From: JABJMC01 sp964473745
Lineage (GTDB): Bacteria; Patescibacteriota; Gracilibacteria; UBA1369; UBA12473
NCBI GenBank assembly: GCA_964473745.1
Contig: CAYYQE010000007.1
Location: 1-64,000, forward strand
Direction of reading: 5' to 3'
DNA length: 64,000 nt
This document shows, in pieces, positions 9,321 through 18,423 of this stretch. Positions within the stretch are counted from its first letter, which is position 1, and each line of letters starts with the position of its first letter. The notes beneath the pieces are model-generated. The model ran no database searches and was not told where the DNA came from. It was given only the letters and a program-made list of their open reading frames with translations. Position numbers and translations under genes: made by a program.

Positions 9321-12300
9321 CTACTTCTTGTTAGCGCGCTTGTGCCAAGCAACAAGTAACGGGGTGGCGGTAAAGATTGAAGAATAGGTTCCAGCGATTA
9401 ATCCAACGATAAGAGCTAGTAAGAAATAATGGATGGAAGCGGCGCCTAAGAAGAAGAGGGCAGCCACGGTAAATAATGTGGAAAGAGAAGTGTTAAAGGA
9501 TCGAGCTAAAGTTTCATTGACTGCTCGTTCCGCTACGTCTTCGAATTCTTCACCAGCTTTTTGATTCTTTAAATTTTCACGAACACGGTCAAAAGTTACA
9601 ATCGTGTCATGCACCGAGAATCCCATAATGGTTAAGAGGGCGGTCACAAACAAAGCATCAATTTCAATACCGAGAATACTTCCCAGAACAACAAATATTC
9701 CGAGCGTAATAACCACATCATGTACCAAAGCCGCAATCGCAGTCATACCAAAGCGCCAAGGGCTAGTGTGTTTAGGTACGTGTCGGAAGGCAAAGGCGAT
9801 ATAGAAAACAATCATAACCAGAGCCATAACAAGGGCCATAACAGCTTTGCTCTTCATGGTAGATCCAATGGTTGGGCCAATAGTGTTAAAGCGATTTTCT
9901 TCGATTTCTCCAAAGGAATCCGTGAAGGCTGCAATAAGGGCTTCGTGGGATTCGTTAGAAATGTGTTTCATGCGGATCATGTAGCTGTTTTCGCCGGTAG
10001 AAACTACTACTGGTTCACCAAAGTCAATCGGGATTTCTTGGTCTTCTTCTAGCGGGGCAAGGCTAATTTCTCCTAGAGTATCAACATCTTCTGTTTCAGT
10101 GGTTGTTGAAGCGGTGTCTTTTGTGGCGAGAAGATTTTCTTCTGTTTCGGAAATTTTAGTAGAGACTTCATCGGTGGTGGGGACAGTTTCATTAAATTGA
10201 ATTTCCAGAAGAGTTCCTCCCGTAAAATCAAGTCCGAAATTAAGACCATTTAACGGAATAACAATAATTGATGCTAGAATTAATATTCCTGAAAATCCAA
10301 ACCAAAGTTTGCGCATTTTAACAATTGGCAATTTTGGGTGAGGTTTTTTTGGAACACCAAGTAAGAATTTGTTTTTACCGAATTTAGTGTGGACCATTGC
10401 TCGAAGTAAAGTTCGAGTAATAATAATGGCGGTGAACATAGAGATCAAAATGCCAAGGGCCAAGTTAACCGCAAATCCTCGAATAATCGAAGTCCCAAAA
10501 TAAATCAAAATCGCACAAGTAATAAGCGAGGAAAAGTTGGAATCACGAATAGAACTCCAAGCACGGTCAAAACCAACTTCAATTGCTCCGGAGAGCGGGC
10601 GACCATTGCGTAATTCTTCACGCACACGTTCAAAAATAAGAATGTTGGCGTCCACAGCCATACCAATAGAAAGAACCACACCAGCCACACCAGCTAGAGT
10701 GAGAACCACGGCGCTGGACAGTAGATAAGTAAGGAAAAACAGGACAAAACAAGCCAGTAAGAACGAAAGCAGTTTTTCCCAGCCAGAATCACGATTGCGC
10801 ATGATAACGGCCACTAGCACCGCAAAAATAATAAGTGAGATAACCAGAGCTAGCGCGAGCGGCATAGCGACTTTAATGAAGAAAATAAGCAGAATTGCGT
10901 ATAAACCAAGCGCGATGTTGGCGAGAAGGCCCGGAAGGCGGTAATAGAGCATCATGTATAGCACGAGCAAGACAAGGCCGATAAGACCGGCTTTTAAGCT
11001 CGTATCAAGGGCGTTCTGTCCGAGTGAAGCACCAATGGTGTATTGGCCGACTAGAATGACTGGAGCCGGAATAGCACCAGTGTTTAAGTCCCGAGCTAAT
11101 TCCGAGGCTTCTTCGACAGTGAAGTCGCCAGTAATTTGAGCTCGTCCACCAGTTATTTTTTCATTTACGTTGGGAGCGGAAATTAGTTCTCCTCCCACAA
11201 AAATAGCGATTCTTTTGCCAACATTTGTCTCGGTTAGTTCTTCAAACATTTTGGCACCTTCAGAATTAAATTCAATGGTGACATAAGGAGTATAAGTTTG
11301 GGAAAAGGCCACATCAGCGTGCACAAAATGTTCACCGGTTAAGCCGGTGTCTTTCCAGGGGTCTGGAGCGGTGGAGTAGTATAGTTTTTCGAGTTTGTAC
11401 TCTGTTTCTGGGATTAATTCCGAGGTGGCTTCTTTGACGTCAGTAACTTCAATAACATGATAACCAAAGTCAGTTTCTACTACTTCTGAAATTTCGCCGG
11501 GGTCCATGGCAAAAGCAGCGTCTTCAAATGGTTTAACCATGTCGCCAGGCCCAAAAAAGCCAAGATGTCCGCCAGAATTAGCAGCTCCACCTTCATCAGA
11601 GTATTCTTTGGCTAAGTCCTCGACACTGGCGCCATCCAGGGCTTGGTCGCGTACTTCCTCAGCTAGTGCGGCCGCTTCTTCTTTTGTGCGGGTAATGGTT
11701 TCAGCGGCGCTTTGTGATCCTTCGTAAGCAATAAGTACGTGGCGCGCTTCAACTTCTTTGTCTTCAGTAATTTCTTTTTCTCCTTCGCGGGAGTCTAGTA
11801 GTTTTACAATATAATAGCCTTCGAGAGCGGTGAGGTTTCCGTAAGTATCAAAAGTGTAGCCATCACTGGTTTGAACCAGTTCAGGAATGATTTCATCCGG
11901 TCCTAAGTTAGTAAGAAATTCAAGATATCCAGTAGCTAATTCACTTTCTAGAGTGTAGGAGTCTTCCTCGTTGGCAAAATAAATGGCAACTCCAGGGTTG
12001 GCTAATTCTTCTTCTCCGGCCACAAATGAAAACTCTTCTCCTTCTAAAATGCGGCTTAAGGCGTTTTCAGCCAGGGCTTCTACTTCTCGTAGATTTTCGG
12101 CGGTCATGGCCGCGCCACCTTCTTCTTTAAATTCTAGTTGAATGGTTTTTCCAACAATGGCTTTGGCTTCGTCGATGTCTTTGATTCCAGCGAGTTCAAT
12201 AATGATGTGTTGTTCATCCGCGATTTCGGAGCGATAGATATTTGGTTCAGAAACTCCTAATCCGTTAACGCGGCGTGTGAGCACTTCAAGTACTCCTTCG

Positions 12301-12524
12301 ATGATAGATTCTTGATCATCATCACTCACTTTTCGTAAATCTACTTTGTAATCGAGTTGAGTCCCTCCCTGAAGATCTAATCCTAGTTGGATTTTTTGAT
12401 CTACAAAACTGTCTGGAGTAGAAGGGAAAACGTCGGTTTGTGTGTTGTAGGGAAGGTTAAAAAAACCAAGCGTTACAATGGCGAGCGCGATTAACGTTAA
12501 ATGCGTAATGGTGCGTTTATTCAT
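9321..12524 (-). CDS. secDF: SecD-SecF fusion with inserted parvulin (PpiC) domain
   Basis: A 1067-residue accessory subunit of the Sec translocon, which uses proton-motive force to pull exported proteins outward. SecD half: first helix (8-23), LGLDLQGG (47-54), the helix block from about 510, and GMAVDANILIFERVREELRNG region (621-641). SecF half: GLDFTGG (764-770) and GFSVHDTIVTFDRVREN (968-984). The periplasmic-type domain of SecD carries about 230 extra residues. Residues 258-362 are a PpiC rotamase (ARHVLI, LAKEYSDEG, GGHLGFFGPGDMV, GYHVIEV). The preceding segment (140-250) ends in GYYIVKLLDSREGE and looks like a second, degenerate rotamase. Extra hydrophobic sequence (about 555-600) interrupts the SecD helix block. 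It is 21 nt downstream of the cupin gene, and no Shine-Dalgarno sequence precedes the start. Confidence 0.92.
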   Translation of the reverse strand: MNKRTITHLTLIALAIVTLGFFNLPYNTQTDVFPSTPDSFVDQKIQLGLDLQGGTQLDYKVDLRKVSDDDQESIIEGVLEVLTRRVNGLGVSEPNIYRSEIADEQHIIIELAGIKDIDEAKAIVGKTIQLEFKEEGGAAMTAENLREVEALAENALSRILEGEEFSFVAGEEELANPGVAIYFANEEDSYTLESELATGYLEFLTNLGPDEIIPELVQTSDGYTFDTYGNLTALEGYYIVKLLDSREGEKEITEDKEVEARHVLIAYEGSQSAAETITRTKEEAAALAEEVRDQALDGASVEDLAKEYSDEGGAANSGGHLGFFGPGDMVKPFEDAAFAMDPGEISEVVETDFGYHVIEVTDVKEATSELIPETEYKLEKLYYSTAPDPWKDTGLTGEHFVHADVAFSQTYTPYVTIEFNSEGAKMFEELTETNVGKRIAIFVGGELISAPNVNEKITGGRAQITGDFTVEEASELARDLNTGAIPAPVILVGQYTIGASLGQNALDTSLKAGLIGLVLLVLYMMLYYRLPGLLANIALGLYAILLIFFIKVAMPLALALVISLIIFAVLVAVIMRNRDSGWEKLLSFLLACFVLFFLTYLLSSAVVLTLAGVAGVVLSIGMAVDANILIFERVREELRNGRPLSGAIEVGFDRAWSSIRDSNFSSLITCAILIYFGTSIIRGFAVNLALGILISMFTAIIITRTLLRAMVHTKFGKNKFLLGVPKKPHPKLPIVKMRKLWFGFSGILILASIIVIPLNGLNFGLDFTGGTLLEIQFNETVPTTDEVSTKISETEENLLATKDTASTTTETEDVDTLGEISLAPLEEDQEIPIDFGEPVVVSTGENSYMIRMKHISNESHEALIAAFTDSFGEIEENRFNTIGPTIGSTMKSKAVMALVMALVMIVFYIAFAFRHVPKHTSPWRFGMTAIAALVHDVVITLGIFVVLGSILGIEIDALFVTALLTIMGFSVHDTIVTFDRVRENLKNQKAGEEFEDVAERAVNETLARSFNTSLSTLFTVAALFFLGAASIHYFLLALIVGLIAGTYSSIFTATPLLVAWHKRANKK

Positions 12525-12545
12525 GAGAGTTTTTAAGATTAAAAG

Positions 12546-12944
12546 TTAATTTTGTTGGTCCGCGATTTGGCGATCTAGGTCTTCGTTGTTGCCTTTTCCA
12601 GAACGACCGTAGTCATCAGTGATTTTGACAACATCGTCTAGTTCCGGAGTAGAAACTTCGAAAATCTGTGAATCTTCGAGCGCCTCGGCGCGGTGAATCA
12701 TGCCTGGTGTAATGTCTAGTTTATCACCAGGTTCAAGAATAATGTCTGTTAAGTTATCTTTGTCGGTTCCGTAAGTGAATCGAACTTTCCCAGAGTAAAG
12801 ATACTGGGTTTCTTCTTTGATTTCGTGAAATTGAAGGGAAAAACGATGGCCTTTGGTAAGTTCCAAAATTTTCCCGGCATATTTATCGTTATGCGCGAAC
12901 CAGATTTCTCTTCCCCAGGGTTTAATCTTAATTTGAGTTTCCAT
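12546..12944 (-). CDS. Cupin, mannose-6-phosphate isomerase type-II-like
   Basis: A single-domain cupin of 132 residues. It matches the C-terminal domain of type II phosphomannose isomerase/GDP-mannose pyrophosphorylase: KPWGREIWF, then the metal-binding cupin core (SLQFHEIKEETQYLYSG, about 37-53) and the second motif PGMIHRAEAL. It would interconvert fructose-6-P and mannose-6-P, or assist that pathway. The nucleotidyltransferase domain usually fused to it is a separate gene 130 bp upstream (manC). The start is taken at ATG 12944; the codon before it is TTG and adds nothing. The leader reads CCCTCCTTTG before the ATG, pyrimidine-rich with no Shine-Dalgarno sequence. Confidence 0.75.
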   Translation of the reverse strand: METQIKIKPWGREIWFAHNDKYAGKILELTKGHRFSLQFHEIKEETQYLYSGKVRFTYGTDKDNLTDIILEPGDKLDITPGMIHRAEALEDSQIFEVSTPELDDVVKITDDYGRSGKGNNEDLDRQIADQQN

Positions 12945-12971
12945 CAAAGGAGGGTTTTTGATAACGGCGAT

Positions 12972-13000
12972 AGTTTAGCGGATTTCAGGGGTAAAAGGAA
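12972..13000 (-). promoter_or_regulatory. Promoter candidate for the cupin-secDF transcript
   Basis: On the minus strand, TTCCTT and TAAACT are separated by 17 nt. The spacer TTACCCCTGAAATCCGC closely resembles those before glmS and the S41 protease gene. The ATG at 12944 gives a leader of about 20 nt. Confidence 0.45.
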
Positions 13001-13077
13001 GGGATGAAGAGGGGGAGTTTGGCTTGACTAAATAGGTTAAGAATGTTGTTTGTATTTGTAGATGAGATGTTGGCGGT

Positions 13078-14154
13078 TTAGGTTAAATTTTCTCGTTCCT
13101 CTTTTAGTTTTTCCACGGCTTTTTTAACATCCTGTGATTTGTTTTTGTCCACGATAAGGAGGGCATCTGGAGTATTAATGATGGCCAGGTTTTCGAGGCC
13201 GACAGTTACAATGGTTTTATTGGGGTCGTCGTTATAGATGATGGAGCCGGTTGTTTCGATTTCGAGGGTTTGGCCGCGGGTGAGGTTGGCATCAGAGGAT
13301 CCGGCGAGCTCTTCGTGTAGGGAGTGCCAAGTCCCAATGTCGCTCCAACCTAGGTCAGCGGGAATGATGCGGACGCTATTGGGGTCGACTTTTTCCATGA
13401 TGGCGTAGTCGATTGAGATTTTTTGGCATTCCGGGTATTCGGTGTTGAGGACAGTGTTTGCTTCGGGAGTGTCGAGGGCGTCTTGAATGCGCATTAAACG
13501 TTCATAGGTATCTGGGAGGTGATTTTTGTAGGCTTCTAGGATTATATCTACGCGCCAAACATAATAGCCAGTGTTCCAGAGGTAATCTCCAGATTCCAGG
13601 AATTGCTCGGCCGTGGCTAGGTCTGGTTTTTCAGTGAATTTTTTAAAGGAAAGAATGGGAGTGTCGTCGATTTTGTCTATTTGATCGCCAACTTGAACGT
13701 AACCTAAATGTACGTTGGGAAATTTGGCGTTAACCTCGATGATGTTGAGTGATTTTTGGTCATGAGCCACTTTTTCAGCGATTTTTAGCTTTTGAACGAA
13801 CTCGTCGTGGTCTTGAATTAAGTGGTCAGCATAAATTATAGCCATGACTTCTTCGGGGTGTTTTTTGGCGATTACGGCCGCGGCCAGTCCGATGCAGGAT
13901 GCTGTGTCACGCAGGGCGGGTTCTTCGATGATATTTTCGGCTGGTACATCTGGGGCTTGATCCTTAACAAGTTGAACAAAATTTTTGTTCGTAGCCACGT
14001 AAATATCCTCAGGATTTAAAAAATTTATTCGTTCCATGGTCTCTTCGAACATGGTTTTTTCGGAGGTCAGTTTTTGGAATTGTTTAGGTTTGGTAGTTCG
14101 ACTAAGTGGCCAAAGGCGAGTGCCGGTTCCGCCGGCGAGTACAACAGCTTTCAT
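13078..14154 (-). CDS. manC: Mannose-1-phosphate guanylyltransferase
   Basis: Makes GDP-mannose from GTP and mannose-1-phosphate. The product has 358 residues with the sugar-nucleotidyltransferase signature LAGGTGTRLWPLSR at 6-19 and FQKL after it, the ENIIEEPALRDTA motif, YADHLI, FTEKPD, NTGYYVWR and DLGWSDIGTW, all expected for the family. The C-terminus ends after the left-handed helix region with no cupin domain. Its ATG overlaps the gpmI stop by one base (TAATG), so translation is probably coupled. GDP-mannose would feed glycans of the cell surface, consistent with the many SLH proteins here; that link is inferred. Confidence 0.92.
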   Translation of the reverse strand: MKAVVLAGGTGTRLWPLSRTTKPKQFQKLTSEKTMFEETMERINFLNPEDIYVATNKNFVQLVKDQAPDVPAENIIEEPALRDTASCIGLAAAVIAKKHPEEVMAIIYADHLIQDHDEFVQKLKIAEKVAHDQKSLNIIEVNAKFPNVHLGYVQVGDQIDKIDDTPILSFKKFTEKPDLATAEQFLESGDYLWNTGYYVWRVDIILEAYKNHLPDTYERLMRIQDALDTPEANTVLNTEYPECQKISIDYAIMEKVDPNSVRIIPADLGWSDIGTWHSLHEELAGSSDANLTRGQTLEIETTGSIIYNDDPNKTIVTVGLENLAIINTPDALLIVDKNKSQDVKKAVEKLKEERENLT

Positions 14155-15734
14155 TAAGATTTTTTGATTAGGGATTCACCCGTCATAATAGCGGGTTTTG
14201 GGATTTTTAGAAGTTCAAGAATGGTGGGGGCAATGTCTTGTAAGCCACCTTTTTTCTTGAGTTTATATTTTTGATCTGAGATTAAAAGGCAGTGAACGGG
14301 ATTTAAGGTGTGGGAAGGCTTTGGGTCACCGTTTTTGTAGAGCATTTCATCACAGTTGCCGTGGTCAGCGGTTAGGATGGTTTTGTAACCTCTTTTTAGG
14401 GCTTCGGGAATGATTTTTTCTAAGCATTCATCGAGAACTTGGCAACATTTGATGGCGGCCTTGAGATTGCCTGAGTGGCCGACTAAGTCGCCGTTGGCGT
14501 AGTTGATGATAATCACGTCGTAATCTTCACTTTTTAGAGCTTTTAGAATTTTTTGAGTGACTGGACGGGCGCTCATTTCGGGTTTTTTGGCGTAAGAAGG
14601 ACATTTTGGTGAAGCGACTAGAATGCGATCTTCTCCGGGGTAGGGTTTTTCGATTTGAGAATTAAAAAAGAACGTGACGTGGGCGTATTTTTCAGTTTCT
14701 GCTACGCGGAGTTCGCGTAAGCCTTTGTTGCTCAAAATTTCGGCGAGATTTTTTTTGATAAGGGGCGTGGGGAATAAAACTGGTGCTTTTTCAGAGTACG
14801 GGCCCATGGCTACAAAATAGGGGCGAACCCGTTTTTTGGGAGTGAATCCGAGTTTTTTTACACCACTGTCTTTGGGTGGTTTTTCTCCTGTTATGGCCCA
14901 GGTAATTTGGCGGGCGCGATCTGTGCGATAGTTCCAAAAAACCACGGCATCCTTGGATTTGATCGTGGCTTTGGGGTTTAGAATAATTGGTTCAACATAG
15001 TAGTCGCTTTTGACCTTGGTGGCATAAGCAGCTTTGAGGCCTTGAAGGGGAGTTTTGGCTGGGGTTCCTTCGCCCAGGACAAATAAATTGTAGGCTTTTT
15101 CGGTGCGATCCCAGTTTTTATCTCGGTCCATGGCGTAGTAGCGCCCAATCATCGAGACAATGCTGGCTTTGGGAGGGCCGCCGGCTGAGATGGGTTTGTT
15201 TAAGCCGAGTTTTTTGATCCGGCGGTTAATCATTTTTAAATATTTGGAGGCGCTTTTTTCAGGAACATCGCGTCCGTCTAAAATAGCGTGAATATAGATA
15301 GGAAAAGCTTTTTCACGCTTAGCTGTTTCGAGTAAGGCAAATAAATGCTGGATGTGCGCGTGCAAGGCTTGATCCGAGATCATTCCCATTAAATGTAGGG
15401 CAGATTTGTTTTTTTTGACGCGCTTGGCAGCTTCTTTAAGAGGTTTCATTTTATAAAAATCTTTGTTTTTGATGGAACGGTTGATTTCTTCGAGTGATTG
15501 CCAAGTTATACGGCCTGAGCCCATGGTGAAATGGCCAACTTCGGAGCCACCTTGAGACTTTTTGGGAAGCCCAACAGCCTGGCTATCGGTTTTAAGAAAA
15601 GTTGTGGGGTATTTGCGGCGCAGAGATTTATAATATTTCATATCAGCTCGAACAGGAGCATTTCCAGGATCACGTGGTTTTCCTTCGCCAAACCCATCCA
15701 AAATCACCAACATCACAGGATTTTTAGTTTTCAT
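14154..15734 (-). CDS. gpmI: 2,3-bisphosphoglycerate-independent phosphoglycerate mutase
   Basis: Interconverts 3- and 2-phosphoglycerate in glycolysis using two Mn ions. The product has 526 residues from ATG 15734, chosen because MKTKNPVMLVILDGFG is the usual family start; an upstream TTG at 15758 is in frame but lies inside pilD. Metal and catalytic motifs are present: LDGFG, the phosphoserine motif GGSEVGHFTMGSGR, DGRDVP, WNYRTDRARQ, and LTADHGNCDEM with SHTLNPV near the C-terminus. The start overlaps the pilD stop as ATGA, and the stop overlaps the manC ATG. An inserted Lys-rich stretch gives a somewhat basic enzyme. Confidence 0.93.
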   Translation of the reverse strand: MKTKNPVMLVILDGFGEGKPRDPGNAPVRADMKYYKSLRRKYPTTFLKTDSQAVGLPKKSQGGSEVGHFTMGSGRITWQSLEEINRSIKNKDFYKMKPLKEAAKRVKKNKSALHLMGMISDQALHAHIQHLFALLETAKREKAFPIYIHAILDGRDVPEKSASKYLKMINRRIKKLGLNKPISAGGPPKASIVSMIGRYYAMDRDKNWDRTEKAYNLFVLGEGTPAKTPLQGLKAAYATKVKSDYYVEPIILNPKATIKSKDAVVFWNYRTDRARQITWAITGEKPPKDSGVKKLGFTPKKRVRPYFVAMGPYSEKAPVLFPTPLIKKNLAEILSNKGLRELRVAETEKYAHVTFFFNSQIEKPYPGEDRILVASPKCPSYAKKPEMSARPVTQKILKALKSEDYDVIIINYANGDLVGHSGNLKAAIKCCQVLDECLEKIIPEALKRGYKTILTADHGNCDEMLYKNGDPKPSHTLNPVHCLLISDQKYKLKKKGGLQDIAPTILELLKIPKPAIMTGESLIKKS

Positions 15735-16489
15735 AACAAAATTAGATTTAAGTACCAATCAAGAACTTGGTGTCCATAAAACAATGTAACTAGTGTTCCT
15801 AAAATAAGAAAGGGTCCAAAAGCGATCATGCTTTTGCGGGTTGCCTTGCCGGTTATAAGCAGTCCAACACTAATGACGGCGCCAATTAAGTAACTAAAGA
15901 AAACCGCCGCAATTGTGGCTTGAAATCCTAAAACAAAGCCCATAAAAGCGCCAATTCGCAAATCACCACCACCGAGCCATTTTCCACGAGAAATAACAAT
16001 TTGTAATAAGAAGAAAATGACAATGGCGAGAGCGCCATAGAGTCCGTCTAAAAAAGTTACGGTTTCAGGAGCTAAAGTCCCTAAAACAGCCAAAATTATG
16101 GCCGGGATCATGACTATGTCTGGGATTTCTTGATATAAAAAGTCGTAAAAGAAAATAAATACAAAAATTAAGCTATAGGCGAGGAAAAGTGGTAATGGTG
16201 CTAAACCAATTAAGCCCATTACTACAAAAAGCAATCCGGTGGAAAGTTCCAAAACTGGATAATGCCAAGCAATATGTTTTTTACATTTTTTGCATTTTCC
16301 TTTCTGTAAAACATAGCTTAGGAGGGGGATTAATTCGAGGGGTCCTAATTTTTTGTTACAATTTGGACAGAGTGAGGCCCCAAAAACGATTCCTTTTTCA
16401 CCGGTATGAAGGCGGTGGATAAGGACGCTTAAGAAACTACCAAGCAGCAAACCAAGAATGAACAATAAGACGTAAAAACCGATTATCAT
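15731..16489 (-). CDS. pilD: Type IV prepilin peptidase / N-methyltransferase
   Basis: An inner-membrane aspartic protease that cleaves prepilin leader peptides. The 252-residue protein has the full layout: first helix, the cytoplasmic zinc loop with two CxxC pairs (CPNC, CKKC), and about seven further helices. The catalytic aspartates lie in YDFLYQEIPD and GGGDLRIG. Its presence implies type IV pilin-like substrates elsewhere in the genome; none are in this window. The stop is TGA. The 12 nt between the TPR stop and this ATG are CTCCCCTTCCCT, all pyrimidines. Confidence 0.93.
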   Translation of the reverse strand: MIIGFYVLLFILGLLLGSFLSVLIHRLHTGEKGIVFGASLCPNCNKKLGPLELIPLLSYVLQKGKCKKCKKHIAWHYPVLELSTGLLFVVMGLIGLAPLPLFLAYSLIFVFIFFYDFLYQEIPDIVMIPAIILAVLGTLAPETVTFLDGLYGALAIVIFFLLQIVISRGKWLGGGDLRIGAFMGFVLGFQATIAAVFFSYLIGAVISVGLLITGKATRKSMIAFGPFLILGTLVTLFYGHQVLDWYLNLILL

Positions 16490-16501
16490 AGGGAAGGGGA
16501 G

Positions 16502-17917
16502 TTAGTTTAAAATTTCATTATAGCGGTTGGCGGCTAAGTTGCCGACTGACCCCGAAGGGTCCAGGGTGTAGCAGCGTTTGTAATGCTCTTTGGCTTGTTC
16601 GAAGTTTTCTTTTTTTTGTTCTAACCAACCTAGATTAAGGTAGGCAGCGGCTAAGTCGGAATCTAGGATTAGAGCGTAGTTTAAATTTTGTTCAGCGTTG
16701 GATAAGTCGTTTTGGGCAACTTGTACCCAGCCTAGTAAGTTGTAGCTCATGGCGTTATTGGGATGTTCTTGGATAGCTTGTTCAGCTAGTTCTTTGGCAC
16801 GGTCTGCGTTGTTGAGTTTATCTAAATAAAGCCAAATGGGACGGATATATAAAGTAACATCCGATGAGTTTAAGATAAGGACGGTTTCATAGGCTTTGAC
16901 CGCGATATCAAATTGTTCAGCCAAAACAGCGACGTCAGCTAGTTTTTGGTAAGCTTGAACGCGTGGTTCATAGCCACTTTCTACAGCTAATTGTAGTTGC
17001 GTTACCGCGGCGGCGTATTGGTCTTCTCCAAAATAAGAAAGTCCTAAAAAGTAACGAGTTTCAGGTTTGGCAGGGTCTAATTCCAGGGCTTTTAAAAGTG
17101 CGTCTTGGGCATCGCGATAGTGTTCTTGTGTTAAATAAGCATAACCCAAAATAATCCAGGCATCACGATAAGTAGGCTCTTCACGCAAGATTTCGTATAA
17201 GCTCGCCATGGCTAATTCAACTTCTTCAGTTTCGGTGTAGCCTTGCGCAATTAGAGTTTGCAGATAAAGAGGGGAGCCTTCTTCGGCTAGAGCGGCATCT
17301 TCTATGGCGGCGAGATAGGTTTGGGAGTTGCTTGATAAAGCCCCGTCTGCACCGCTTTCAATTACAAAATTAAAGTTAATTTCAGCGTTTTCGTAATCTT
17401 TAAAAAAAGCGTTTAAGAGTCCCTGATAGTATTCAACTTGAGCTACGCCACGTCCGAGGGAATCAAAGTGAGTTTTGGCGGTTTCGAATTGTTCGATAGT
17501 CAAATAGACTCTACCTAAAAGTACTTGGGCATCTAAGTTGCTGGGGTTGTTTTGAATAGCGATATTTAGGGCTTCGCGAGCGTTTTCGTAGCTATAATCA
17601 TAGAAATAAGCTTGGCCAAGTTTGTAATATGGTTCGGATAAAGTTGGCTCAAATTCCGCGGCATATTCATATTCGGTAATAGCAAGAGGATAATAGCCGC
17701 CTTCAAATAGAGTGTTGCCTTTTTGGAGTCGTTCTAAATAAGAGGGATTAATGGATTTTTCTTCAGTTATTGTTGTATCCGCTGTTTCAATAATTTCGTC
17801 TTGCGATTCGGAAGTATCAAAAATATTGGTCATTAAACTGGGATTCACAACTGTTCCGTAAACCACCGTAAACATGAGTAGGGTGGAGAAAACGAAGCCA
17901 ATAAGGAAGTTTTTCAT
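16502..17917 (-). CDS. Membrane-anchored TPR protein
   Basis: A 471-residue protein with an N-terminal hydrophobic segment (about 4-24, signal anchor) followed by an acidic linker and about nine to ten tetratricopeptide repeats to the C-terminus (for example YYKLGQAYFYDYSYENAREAL, LNLGWLEQKKENFEQAKEHYKR). TPR arrays are protein-interaction scaffolds. The position directly before the prepilin peptidase gene suggests, without proof, a role in pilus or surface assembly. The ATG overlaps the ruvC stop as ATGA. The region just before the ATG reads CTCCCTCCCT, which is also the ruvC C-terminal coding sequence. Confidence 0.8.
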   Translation of the reverse strand: MKNFLIGFVFSTLLMFTVVYGTVVNPSLMTNIFDTSESQDEIIETADTTITEEKSINPSYLERLQKGNTLFEGGYYPLAITEYEYAAEFEPTLSEPYYKLGQAYFYDYSYENAREALNIAIQNNPSNLDAQVLLGRVYLTIEQFETAKTHFDSLGRGVAQVEYYQGLLNAFFKDYENAEINFNFVIESGADGALSSNSQTYLAAIEDAALAEEGSPLYLQTLIAQGYTETEEVELAMASLYEILREEPTYRDAWIILGYAYLTQEHYRDAQDALLKALELDPAKPETRYFLGLSYFGEDQYAAAVTQLQLAVESGYEPRVQAYQKLADVAVLAEQFDIAVKAYETVLILNSSDVTLYIRPIWLYLDKLNNADRAKELAEQAIQEHPNNAMSYNLLGWVQVAQNDLSNAEQNLNYALILDSDLAAAYLNLGWLEQKKENFEQAKEHYKRCYTLDPSGSVGNLAANRYNEILN

Positions 17918-18399
17918 AGGGAGGGAGCGTGAATCATGGTGTGCGCATGACAGAGGGCAATGGCGAGAGCATCAGCGGCATCATCTGGGCGCGGGATTTC
18001 TTTCAGTTTTAAGATAAGAGTGATCATTTTTTGGACCTCTGGTTTAGTGGCTTTGCCATGACCAGTGACCGCGATTTTGATTTGTCCTGGATTGTATTCG
18101 TGTACAGAATACCCTGCCCGGTTTAAGGTTTGCAAGATAACTCCGCGCGCTTCGGCTACTTTTAAGGCCGAGGTTGTGTTTTTGCTAAAAAAAAGTTCTT
18201 CGATAGCGCAGACATCAGGTTGCCATTTTTTACAAATTTCCTCGAGATCAGTGGCGATTTGGTTCAGGCGCGAGGCACTGCTAAGAGTTTTTTTTGTGGA
18301 AATATGCCCAAAATCTAAGGGCTGACAATTTGGGCCGTTTGATTCAATTACACCAAAACCAATTGTGGCTAAGCCGGGATCAATACCTAAAATTCGCAT
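17914..18399 (-). CDS. ruvC: Holliday-junction resolvase RuvC
   Basis: Cleaves Holliday junctions bound by RuvAB. The 161-residue product is the normal length, with the RNase-H-like motifs ILGIDPGLATIGFGVIE (catalytic Asp), AIEELFFSKN (Glu) and RPDDAADALAIAL (Asp pair). It heads a run of packed genes (ruvC, TPR, pilD, gpmI, manC) with overlapping ends. The TGA stop is read as stop, supporting the standard code. An extended -10 box lies six bases before the ATG, so the transcript would be leaderless. Confidence 0.95.
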   Translation of the reverse strand: MRILGIDPGLATIGFGVIESNGPNCQPLDFGHISTKKTLSSASRLNQIATDLEEICKKWQPDVCAIEELFFSKNTTSALKVAEARGVILQTLNRAGYSVHEYNPGQIKIAVTGHGKATKPEVQKMITLILKLKEIPRPDDAADALAIALCHAHTMIHAPSL

Positions 18400-18405
18400 G
18401 AGCGA

Positions 18406-18414
18406 ATTATATCA
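18406..18414 (-). promoter_or_regulatory. Extended -10 promoter giving a leaderless ruvC mRNA
   Basis: TGATATAAT on the minus strand is a perfect -10 with the TGn extension. It is followed by TTCGCTC-type spacing so that transcription would begin at or within a base or two of the ruvC ATG. No good -35 is seen, as expected for an extended -10. Confidence 0.6.
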
Positions 18415-18423
18415 TAACTTTAT

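Noticed and set aside
17914..18399. UGA recoding (glycine) as in some CPR lineages
   Set aside because: TGA ends ruvC, pilD, tgt, prmC, aroK and the TSP3 gene at the expected protein ends, and no conserved domain needs an in-frame TGA.
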